From assembly GCA_024364735.1 (NCBI GenBank), contig JAGFNQ010001187.1, positions 98,259 through 162,258 of the forward strand: 64,000 nucleotides of DNA, read 5' to 3'. This DNA comes from Boesenbergia rotunda. Taxonomy: Eukaryota; Streptophyta; Magnoliopsida; Zingiberales; Zingiberaceae. The notes under the pieces were generated by a model. It saw only the letters and a program-made list of their open reading frames with translations, ran no database searches and was not told where the DNA came from. The translations under genes and the position numbers were made by a program. The number at the start of each line of letters is the position of its first letter. The stretch's first letter is position 1. This document shows positions 37,001 through 49,000 of the stretch, piece by piece.

Positions 37001-40000
37001 AGGTTATAGTTTGAGTTCGGGCGGGTGGCCGGAGGCCACCCGACGACCTAAACCCTAAATCTAAAACCCTAAACCCTAAATCCTAAATCTAGATTTAGGG
37101 TTTAGGCCAAACTATAACCTGAGGGGCACTGTGAACCCTAGAGGGGATCGGAACAAATTGCGGCCGGATCGCAATCACAAACCGGCCGCAATTTTATTGT
37201 GGACCAGGGATGGACCAGGGATTTTGGGACCAGAGGATCCCTGCTCCTATCATACACTGGCAAGGCGCAACTTATACCTCAATGCTTCCAGGAGTGGAGT
37301 GCTTCTAGTTATCTATTCTGCCAATATCCTTGGATATCATTGATCGCATTTACAGCATTTGCAGGTCTTTCATGTGAACTTATAAACACCTACCAATGTC
37401 ATGGGCAGATATGTGCAGGCCCAAAGATGAAGGTGACTTGGGGTTTTGAGACATGAGTACATGGAATTTAGCCCTCTTGGCTAAAGTGTTGGGACCTTGT
37501 CGTTTGCTGGGGGGGGGGGGGGGGGGGGTGAATAGCAACTTTCGATCTTGTCTTTCTACAAATGTTAGTGCGCAAGCGGAATAACAGAAACTAAAACTAA
37601 CAACTAAGAAAGACACATCGATTTACGTAGTTCGAAGATAAAACTCCTATTCCACTGTTGTCCGTAAGGTGGACGATCCCGATCCATCGGGGGATGATTC
37701 CCCGGAGCACCTCCGGTTAGCTCTTGTCGCTCCTTGTGGGTGGAGAAACCTCGCCATAATCCCTTGACACGATCTGAGCACTTGTAGGTTACTAACAGGC
37801 TTTTACCAAGCTTGTTTCGCCAAAGAAAAGTAGCCAAACACGAGCTCTCTTAAATAGAGCTCGATCCTGATTTGACCGTTACCAGTCGACTGCTCCTAGG
37901 GCAGTCGACTGGTCTTCGCGAAGTCAAATGTCACGGCCTTGACGATTCACATTCTGGTCGACACCAGTCAACTGCCCAGTCGACTGCCCAGTCGACACCA
38001 GTCGACTGCATCAGTCTACTGGTCCTTTACCAGTCAACTGATCTCTCTGTGCTCTACCTCAGTCGATTGATCAAGCATCAGTCGACTTCCACCTAGGGTT
38101 TCCCTTCCCGAGTTCAATTCTCTCAGCACTCGAACCCTAAGATTTCTCTTCCCAAGTACAGTTCTCTCAGCACTCGAATCCTCACGATTCAGTTGACTCT
38201 TTATTTAGCAGTCTCGACCTGTTGCCTTCAAGCCCTCTTCGACTTTGGCTCTCGTCCCTCGAATGCATGCAAGCCCACGGCTTGTCTCCCATGTCATCCT
38301 TCACGTATGCCTCGAAGTCCGCTTCCCTCAGCTCATTGTCCCTGCTCCAGCAGCCTTGACCTGTTGCCTCCAAGCCCTCTTCGACTTTGGCTCTCGTCCC
38401 TCGAATGCATGCAAGCTCACGACCTGTCTCCCATGTCATTCTTCACGTATGCCTCGGAGTCCGCTTCTCTCGGCTCATCGTCTCTGCTTTGCCCACGGTC
38501 CCTCGGATGCATGCAAGTCCCCGACTTGTCTCCCATGTCATCCTTCACCGGACCCGAAGACGTCCAACTAAGTCAAAGTGTATCCTGCAAACCTGCACAC
38601 TCACATACATATATTAGATCAACATGAAACCCTAACTTAATCATATTGGCACACACATCAAAACTTATGATCTTCCCGATCAAACTTGGGTCGATTGCCC
38701 CAACATAAAGTACTTACTATAGAGGATACAAGCTAAAGAGGATGCATTTTGGATAAAGTGGGTCCACTATACTTACTGGAGACGTGCATATGTATGGACC
38801 TGGGAAGCAACCCCATACATATTACCCTTTGATCAAGCATTTGTTGCGGATACAACAAACAACAACAACAACAATTAAGTCTTATCCCACTAGGTGGGAT
38901 CGGTTATATGGATTTTTTTATGTCATTAAGCTTTGTCCTCTATTATATCATCATTTATGTTTAAATAAATTTTATCTTATTTTATTGTTACTAACCAAGT
39001 ATTTTTTGGTCTTCCTCTCCCTCATTTGATGTCCGTATTTATCATAGTTTCACATCGCCTAACTAAGACATTTATTGATCGTCTAAGTACATGTTCATAC
39101 ATCTTAAATATGTCTTTTAAAATTTTTCCTCAATGGAAGCAACTCAGACTCTCTTTATGCTTTCATTCCTTATTCTGTCCATCCTCGTTTGTCCACACAT
39201 CCACCTTAACATCATCATCTCTGCAACTTCCATCTTTTGCTCATGTGTCCGAATCATAACCCAACATTCAGCATCATATAGCATTGCAGGTCTAACTATC
39301 CTTTTGTAGAACTTTCGTGTAAAGATACTTTATGAAATATAAAACACCCGACGCTAACCTCTATTTCAACCATCCTGCTTATATTCTATGTAAAACATCT
39401 CTCAATCTCTCCATCATTTTACAAAAATGATCCTAAATACTTAAAGCTCTGAATTCCAGATAACTCGTCATCTCCTATCTTAACAATTGTCTCATTACGT
39501 CTAATATTGCTAAACTTAAATTTTATATTTTCTATCTTCTAGTAAGCCTAAAACTTTTCACTTCTAGTATTTCCCGCCAAGATTCTAGTTTAACATTTAC
39601 TCCACGTGTCTCGTCTATCAAAACAATATCATCTACAAATAACATACACCATAGTACTGTATTTTGAATGTATCCAATGAGTTCATCAATAATTAGTGTG
39701 GTCACCGAATGCTATTGGACAGAGGCTAGCAGATTGGTTTGCTATAGATGACGGTGTGGTTTGAGCATATAACTTCTTTAGGCATTGTAGTCCTAAGAAG
39801 CCATGGGTTTAGACGGTGTGGAAAACCTATGTACAGTAAGTCATGCAGTTACCCTCTGGATGTTGGCATAAAGGCGTCTTCTCACTAGAGACAAAAAAGA
39901 ATACATGGAGGATCGGCAGTGCACATTCTATAGACAGGTGTTGGAGACAGAGGAGCATCTATTCTTCCCCTACAACAAAGTTATAGAGGCAGATTAGAGA

Positions 40001-43000
40001 CTGGCTTCACATGCGACAGGAGATGCCTACATATCGATGGACGATGCGAGTTTTTGGGAGGTATTACCGTGGGAGCAGGATGTTGACAAAGGTTCGTCAT
40101 CTTGTCTTGTCTTCTATGATACATTATATATAGACGGCTAGACATAACAGTTTCTTTGGTGAGGGACAATAGACAATGAGAAAATGTTTATGAGTGTGCA
40201 AATTCATGTATACCAGTCTTTGAGAGTATACTCAAATCTGACATAAGTAACTCCTAAAAATCAATTCTTGTACTCCTAATCTGTGCTATACTACTTTTCC
40301 TTATCCAAAAAAGAAAAAAGAACAAAGACCAAGAGAACATTGAAAGAATCAAATATCAAATCAGAAATTTAGTTCTGCTACCAAATTAATGGAGAGCACA
40401 AACACTAGCAAAGTTCTCACAAAAGCAAAATTCAGAAACAACTTTTAAAGAAAAGTTAGTTTACAAGGAGGGGATTATAGGGCTCTTTTATATAAGATTC
40501 AAAGGATCCCATCTTAATTAATTCTCATAAAAATAAGGTATAATTTACCCTGATAAATATAATAAATTTTTTAAAACTAGATTTCAAAAGTTCAAAACAT
40601 GTATTTACAATTAACCCTAAACTAGATCCTAAATTCATTTACTACATTAGGATCCTATTGTCATCCTGTGGAATATGAATTATCCCCGAGCTAATAGTTT
40701 TTTATTGGTGATTCTCCCTGGCATAATAGTTGTGCACCTCGAGATTCATGAAATTACATAACTCTTCAGATCAATGTGCCACTATGTTACACATACAACT
40801 TCACTAGGCTCCTAGCAACACACGGGGATCTTACACCAAGAATGCTATTCCTCTGATTTCCAACATAGCACTAAGATGAGATGGGGCTTAACTTTCCATG
40901 ACAGTCTAACCCATACCTGCAGTAGTCTTAAGGTTTTTGTTATTTTGGTCTATATTGTTGTGCCACTCACCATTTAGAATCACTCTTATCACCCCAATTA
41001 TCTAGTATTTATTCTCGGCAACTTGTACTACCTTGTATTTCCCCTAAATGATGTGTTACTAGATTTTAGTTTTCCTTGTTTGGCCTAATAGAATAAATAG
41101 ATGAAAATGAATATTTCAATAAAATAAATCATCAGAAGAAATGAATAAATATTAGACAATATAAAAAATACAGAACATAGAGCATCTTACATGTATCTTT
41201 CCATGTAAAACTTTCTCCAGTCAACAACACTCTTCACCTACATCAAAATGATGAGAACAATTTATACAAATTAGAATGATCTCCATTGAGATAAAATTTA
41301 AATAAAAAAACACAAAATAACAGAATATGGCAACCTAATAACTATAGGGGTAAAAAAAATGGATGACCACTTAGCAACATATTTGAGCAATATATGAAGA
41401 GTACAAAGGAAAGGGAATGATTTAAGAAAGCACAAAGAAATTCTGAAATATGGGATGATTGTTAAAATACCGAAATAATTCTGTAAAATATCTAAAATAC
41501 TTCCCCCATTTAAAGAAATTTAAGTTCAACATGTATATCCTAAAAAAAAATTTAAACATATTAAACATAGCTAAATTTTTGAAAGAATTTTAAAAATAAT
41601 TTTCTTTGTCAAAAAATAAGTGAGTATTTTTTGAGGGTATTTGGAATTTAATAGAGTCATCGAAAATAATGAGTTTAAAAAAAAAAATCTATCTCTAAAC
41701 AATTTTAAATTTTTAAAATTTAATTTTGAAGTAAAAATTTATAGAAAATTAATTTCTTGTCAAAAATTTGGGAAATTTTTGTTCATGTGTAAAACTGATT
41801 AATTTGACAATGAAAAAATTTTCACAGAAAAATAAATTTTCTAATTCTAAAAAATAATTTTTTATACCAAAACTAAGAATTTTTAAAAATTATTTTTTAA
41901 AATAAGATTTTGACTTTGAAAAATTTTGATAAATTTTATCTACGGTCAAAATAGAACGTCTAATATCCGAAAAATTCGATTTTCAAAAATTAATTTTCGA
42001 AATATTTTTAGAATTAAAAATGTGATTTTTGATAAAAAAAAATTCACAAAAATTCATTTAACGTTCAAAAAAAATCTGAAATATTTTCTGTAATAAATAT
42101 GAATTGTGTCTATCTCCGAAAAATTTAAAAACTAATTAAATCTAGAAATAAGTAGTCAAATAAATTTTTCAAGTAACTTTGAAATTCTAACGGTAATTTA
42201 TTCATTTTTAACTAATAAGCATGCATAAAATAGAAAAAAAAATTATCTAACAATTTAAAATAAATTTAGGGGATCCAATGTAAATCTTTACGGATTTATC
42301 AATAATTTGGACAGAACATAATTTTTGAACACTTTTACGATTTGACCCCTATGGTTCCTCAAACACCAATTAAGCCCTCCACAGTATTTAACTCTCAATT
42401 TTTGAGCCACTTTTGAATTTAAGCATGCATGAGTATTTTATAATTTTGCTATTTGTTCTTTCAGATTATCATTTTCAATTTTTAGTTGATCATACAAATC
42501 TAGTGGATATATAGTGGTTAATTCCTTTTTCAAATCAACATACTTTCTTCTTAAATTACAAACAGATCCAATCATGCATTTCATACCGTTATAAAGCTTA
42601 TTTGGAGGAAATTTGCATACCTCACTTACCATTTCTTCGTGTTCGAAGTTGGATGCTCCCCCTTCATCACTACTTCCTTCGGAAGTATCTCACCCTTTAT
42701 CGATGCTCATCTCGGAGATTGTTTCATCGTCCTCTTGGGGACTTGCCATTAGTGCAAGTCCAGCATATGCTTTAATCTCGAACTCAGATGATGACATATC
42801 ATCCCATGTTGCCTTCAGGTTCTTGTACTTGGATTTGTTTGACCCTTTATTCTTTAGCTTTAGGTAGTTATCTTTTATGTGTTCTTCTTCGTCACGGTGG
42901 TAACATCTGACTCTTCTTTTTTAGTTTTCTTAGCCTGCATCTTATTAAATTTATTAGACTTTCATCTTATTTAACTTTCTTACCATGTGGGTTGTTTCTT

Positions 43001-46000
43001 CTTCATCGCCCGAAGACTACGTATCTTGTTCGACCTTTCTTGTATTCAGGGAAATATTGCCCATTTTTCTCTTCGTCCTGCACATCGAGATTCGTGAAGT
43101 TCGAAAGTTGAAAACAAATTCTCTAACATACTTACCTCGAGGTCCTTGAAAATATAGTGCGAGTCGACTAACGACATCCACTCGGGTGTTCTCGAAAATG
43201 CGTTCAAAGCATACTTAATCGAATCTTGGCTAGTTACCATTTCTCCAAGATTCGTGATTCCGGTGATCAGCTCTTTTATCCTTGCGTATAGTTCGACCAT
43301 CGTTTCTCCTTTCATTTGAGATTAGTCAGCTTGTTTCGGAGTATATCTCGTCGTGCTAGCATCGTTTCCGAAGTCCCTTCGTGAAGCTCCAGAAACTTCT
43401 CCCACAACTCATTAGCTGATGTGTATGCGCCGATCCGGTTGACTTATGAGCCAGTAATACGGTTAGCAAATAGAATTCTGCTTTTCCATTGGCTACAAAG
43501 TCTGCTTATTCCTTCTTCGTCCAGGGGTGCTCTTCTTTGTCTTCAGGTGCTATAAAACCGTATTTCATTATTAAAAATAATTCAAAATCGATTTTGAAAA
43601 ATACCAACATCCAACATTTCTGCATAGCGAACTCTCCCTCAAACTTTAGTGAATGGATAATTAGTCCGACCATCGTCTTGTTGCTTTATCTGGCGGCTAG
43701 CCCTTCAAAAGTCAGCCTAGCTCTGATACCAATTGTAAGTCTCATGTTGGCCAGCTAAAGGGGGTAAAACCTATAATTACAAACTATATCTTTTACAATA
43801 TCTTAACAAAGATAACAACATAAAAGAAACTAGTAAGAGACCAGGATTTACTTGGTTGCAACCAAGTTGGTTACTAATCCAAGACAGTGAAAAGCCCTAT
43901 AAAAATAACTCCTTAAGTGTAGGCGAAGAAACCTCTTACAGATGTTGGAAAGCACGAAAAAGTTAGAAAATTGAATATAAATTTTTGTTAAATAATCCTA
44001 GCTCTAGGGACTTTTAATAGCCTAAAATAAGATGTTACCGTTGTGCTGATGTGGCATTGAGGCGTATCAGTTGTGATCTGAGGCGCTTCAATTGTGATCT
44101 GAGGCGCCTCAGTTGTGATATGAGACGCCTCAGTTAGATAGATTTTATCCACAGTAGCTTTTGATAATTTTTCGAAATAAGGAGCCTCAATTTCGACCTG
44201 AGGCACCTCAGTTTCGACTTGATATGTCTCGGGTACCAACTGAGCGCTTTTGCGCAAAACTGCTTGCGATAGTCCAAGGAGCCTTCAAAGCTGAGGCGCC
44301 GAACCCATAGCTGAACAAAGTCAACCTTCCGTCCTCATCTGCTTGAGTGATTTTCGGCCATCGAGAGTTGAGCTCACCCAAACTCAACTCCGATCTTCTC
44401 CTCGAATGGCCTTCCTCCACGACTTCTCGTCCCTCGGATGTCACGCACGATCTTCTCCACCGATGTACTATTCGACACTCTTGCGACCCTCGGATACACC
44501 AAGCCCGTCGACTCACTTCCCTATGCCATCGTTCTCAACTGCTACGTCTTTTGCTCAACTTTCTGCAGTGAAAAGTTTAATTGACTCTCTATAGTGCAAG
44601 GCAACTCTATGCAGTGAAAGGCTTAGGGTTTCTGACAATACTTTCAGAATGGCACAAGAAAGTTCGGCAGGTGTTTCGGCCTCTACTAAGGTATCTGCAG
44701 CTAGATATATTCAGAAGAATGTGTGTCTGGATTTGGAATAGCTAAACTAGTTTGTTTGGTTCTCACAAATTTTAATATTTTATAGATTGTAGGTTTCTGT
44801 TGATGTTAGCCAGAAACTTCATTGGACTAGTGTGTTAGGTCACTTTAAAAGTTTTTTTCGACCGAAAGGAAGGCAGCTTAAATCTATTATTATACATGAT
44901 CGACATATAGCAAAGATCAAACATTCCCCCTTTAGTCTTTTCTTAGACATAACAAATATTCCTTGGTATATTGGTCAATATAATTCAAAATTGGGATTCA
45001 ACTTCTCAAACCTTTAGATTCTCTATTATAATTTATAATTGTGAAATTTAAGCAAGAAGTAGTATAATAAAATTAAATCTGGATATTGCCAACGAGGTGG
45101 GTCTGATAGGTTGGGTTTGATATCATTGGGCCTAATATGGGAGCATATCAGGCCCAAGGTGGGCATGATATTATCCTATATCCGGCCTTTTATGTCATAG
45201 ATAACTAATCATTTAAGTATTGCAGGTGTCCCAATAGCCTTCACTAGAAGAGACATTTCTTTGTTGCTTAGTATTGTAGACCAAGGTGATTCAGTTCCAA
45301 TCAATTTAACTAAAGCATCGGGTGACCTCTTTCTTCCTTACTTCTCATATAAAAAAGAAGTTACTAGATCAAAAATTGAATTGCTCAAGATTTATGGCAA
45401 TAAAGTTGAAGTAGATGATACATTATTATTTTGCAAATTCTATATTTTATATATATTTGTATGTGTCTTATTTTTTTCTAGTACATATAAGCTCCCTTTA
45501 GATCTTATAGATGTAGAAGATGATTTTGACAATCTTGTTAGATTCAACTGGGTTGAAGTCATCCATGAATTTATAGCTCCATAATTATCTAAGATTGAGG
45601 ACACATTTTCATCAACTCCGACTTAACAATCCAACACCAACCTCCCTTACCTAAAGGGATTTGTTGGTCTTTTAGCAGTGAGTTTATTATTGATGTTAAA
45701 TTTGACAATATTTGGTAAATATTTATGAATATGTAATAAGTGTTTATGATGAATTAGACAAGGTTTTTGGAGCATATATCAATTGAGAAACCATACAATA
45801 TTGAAGGAGCACGAAAAAACAAGTGGAGGAATATTTCTTCACATATTAGTGAAGTGAAAGTCTTGTTCGAACGAGACTCACCTGAAGAGATAAATATTAA
45901 AAATTGTCACCTAACTAAGGTGAATATGCAATTTTTAACATATGTTTTTATAATGTGACAGGTTATTATTGAACTAATCTCTACCCAAAATGAAAAAACA

Positions 46001-49000
46001 TTGGTTGATAGAGAAGAAGGAAGCCAAAGTAATAAGGAATGTTATAACTGCATTATTCAAGCAAACAAAATCAAGGAGCTAACCTTGTAGAACATACATC
46101 TCAATGAAAGGGTGAAAGAATTGCTCAAAATAATTGAAAATAAAGGTATGGAGGCTCAATCAAACGATCTGGTAGTCGATCCACTTCTTGAACCAGTAGC
46201 TTTTGGAACGAGTAGAAGAAGAGGGGCTACAATTAATAGTCCATTGTGGCTCGAGCTTTTACCTAAAAGGAAGTGGAGCAAGATACTAATATCCAAGCCG
46301 GAGCCTGTGGAGAAATTTTTAGCAAAAGTAGAGGGTCAAAAATTAGCAAAAGAACCGGATGTTGTGGACAAAGGGAAAGGAAAAATTGATGGGAGAACAA
46401 AGAGACTTCATCAGAATTATAGAGGGCAATTCTGAAGAAAAGCCAAAGAAGGATACAACTAGGATTGCCCAACTTAAAAAATTAAGGAAAAAACTTATAA
46501 TTGTCTGTGTTTGCATATAAAATAATTTTAGTCATTTGAATTAATTCCTAAATTAAATTTGTTTTATTTATATGGTTGTAGATTGTGAAGAAGCAATTTA
46601 AGACTTTAGGAGAAGACAAAATGCTAAAACAATTAGACAACCTAATGTATGGTAGAATACATAGTTTCGTTAATTAAGTGATTAGTTAAGATAATTGTCT
46701 GTTTCTTTAATTGTTTTCCTGATGTATATTAATTGATTTACTTTGCAGGGTTTCAACTGAATTAATTTGGGAGGAATATCTTTTGGTTTAAATGTGCACT
46801 CCTTATTGTCTGGTGTGCATGGGGAAATTTTTACAAAAGGGGAGGTAATTAAATTCTGTTTAAGGGGGCATCTTCATCTGGTAAGTCATACAATAAATCT
46901 ATATATTGTTCAATCTTCTTAACAATAAGGAATCTAAATGATTTGAGAATATATACTATTAGAATATATTATATTTTATTGGATTAAGTATGTATGTGTT
47001 TGCATAATTGTAATAAACAATAAAATCCTCAAGCAAGTTTGACTTGCAACAAGTAATAAAGACATATATGGAAGATAAAAGGTTTAGGTATATTTTTGAT
47101 AATGCACACTTTCACTTGTTGACGGTGGACACTAAAGCAATGACTTTCAAACATTACAATTCTCTTGCAAATGCCCGTAAATCGAAATTTGAATTTGAAG
47201 CAACAGTGAGCATCCAATATTCACGTGTGTGTTTGTATTGTAGTATAAATTCTAGTTGATGTAAATTTTAACTTCATGTTCAGTCTTACACGTATCGGAT
47301 TTAAAACGATATACTCGTAAGCAACTAGCTACAATTCATCCATATTTGAAAGTCATTATCCCTTAGACTAATGAGTCTATAGAATATCCTAGGTAAGTAA
47401 ATACGAAAGAGTATGAATAAAAAATATTTTATATAAAATATTGAATAATTAAATTTTTGATGTTATTTAAATGTGGCTTTTTTATCATGGAATACATTCG
47501 ATGTCTTCTATATAATATGAAGATGGACTTCAAATAAGGAGACATGAAAAAAATACACTTGATGTAATTGTATCAATTTTAAGAGACAGGTTTTGTAAAG
47601 CATCGGATTAAATATCTAGAGCGTTGTAATACAAATATTCGCCCTAAAATAGTTGGGTCGGTAATGTAATGCTACAATTGGATAGCTTGTTGTTACGGTT
47701 AGTATTGGTTGTTTCAAATAGGGTTGTAAATTGGTTTTCAACACTAAGTTATGACTATAAAATTTGGGTGGTATTGTGTTTGTAAATTCAAACTCGATAA
47801 GGTATTTTCAACTCTAAGTTATGACTGTGGGCCTGATATGAGATGATATCAGGCCCGAACTGATATCGAACAATTGGTTTCAAGTCTACGGTGCGTTTTG
47901 CTTGAAAATATCAAATAGAAATAAATAGAGTATCTAGAATAAAAAAATTATATAAAGAAGATTATATTAAATTAATATATAATAGAAATTAAATTAAATT
48001 TTAAATATAAAAAAAATTAAGATAGAAAATAAAAAATAGAAAAATAAGAGGAAAAAAATAAGAAAATAAAGAGATAAAGAAAATAAATCGAAAAAATAAA
48101 GTTATTAAAAAATAAATATTTATAACGACCAAAAAAAATACAAATACAAATTTAAAATATATTTATAAAATAAATAAATTATTAAATTATAAAAAAGATT
48201 AAAATATATAAGAAAGTAAAGAATTAATTTTAAGGACTATTCATACTAACAGTCACATGAGAAAGTTTATGACACTCATATGACAATCTATAAAACTTTC
48301 TCATAGCGGGTAAATTCAGTACACATTCTCTAATGTATATTCATGTGTCAATTTGATATCATATATCCATGACTTGTGAGTTCAAGTCATCAATTGACCT
48401 ACATGCTAGTCTCTATGCATTAATATTGTTCTTGAATATTAATGTTTGACTAGGAATGGTTTAGTATAGTGTTCTTTACATCATTTCACTATCGATTCAA
48501 CCAATCGATATGATGTAGATAAGAACCTACTACCCAAGGACATTATTATACTTAGTTATTTGGCACAAATATAAAGTATAATAACCAAACATATCTTTAT
48601 TAATGATAGAATATGATACAAAAAGTCCCTAGTCAATCATCACATTATTGGCTCTAGGGCTCCTACTAACACTTAAACGCCCACTTGATCTTCAACGGCG
48701 TAGATCTCCAACACAGTTGTCTAGATTTTCACTTTTTTTGCATTCACGCCAAACTGCAGTATGACGTTGCTTGAAAGGTTCGTGCGTTGTTTTTATAAGA
48801 GCAACAGGGAGAAAGGAATGAGGTGACGTGCATCCGAACCAATTTTGATTTAAAAAATCTTAAAATGTGATTCGGATGCTTTGGAAAAGGCGAATGGAAA
48901 GTGGACGTTGGCGGGAGGGGTAGAAGTTGCTTGTACCTTTTGGTAAATACCAAACTGTAGTGCGCCTTTTGGTAGATACTGAATTTCGGGTGCACGTTTT

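Larger units (their letters stand above)
37487..38705 (-). mobile_element. Solo LTR, Sirevirus-like, 1219 bp, target duplication TAAAG
   Basis: On the minus strand it begins TGTTGGGGCAATCGACCC and ends with TCCCAACA, and is flanked by TAAAG at 37482-37486 and 38706-38710. It shares the start, palindromic CAGTCGACTG modules and the 'ctattcaccccc' end with the LTRs at 9391 and 16099, so it belongs to a related lineage. A run of 20 G lies at 37509-37528. Minus-strand TATA-like CTATTTAAG is near 37850. It has no interior, hence solo. Confidence 0.9.
33700..40322 (+). mobile_element. L1-type LINE, 5'-truncated, in host intron, split by three insertions
   Basis: Plus-strand remnants appear in L1 order: ORF1 zinc knuckle, endonuclease, reverse transcriptase, C-terminal zinc-finger region, and an A-rich tail (CCAAAAAAGAAAAAAG near 40307-40322). 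It lies opposite to the host gene, inside its 8.7-kb intron. A MULE-type MITE (36875-37246), a solo LTR (37487-38705) and an RTE fragment (38852-39700) are nested in it. Many stops and shifts make it inactive. Confidence 0.8.

Noticed and set aside
37040..37110. CCCTAAA/TTTAGGG runs as an interstitial telomere
   Set aside because: They are few and imperfect and lie in the loop and stem of a MITE, not in an array.
38193..38627. 144-codon frame with internal repeats
   Set aside because: It is a readout of the 142-bp tandem repeat in a solo LTR.
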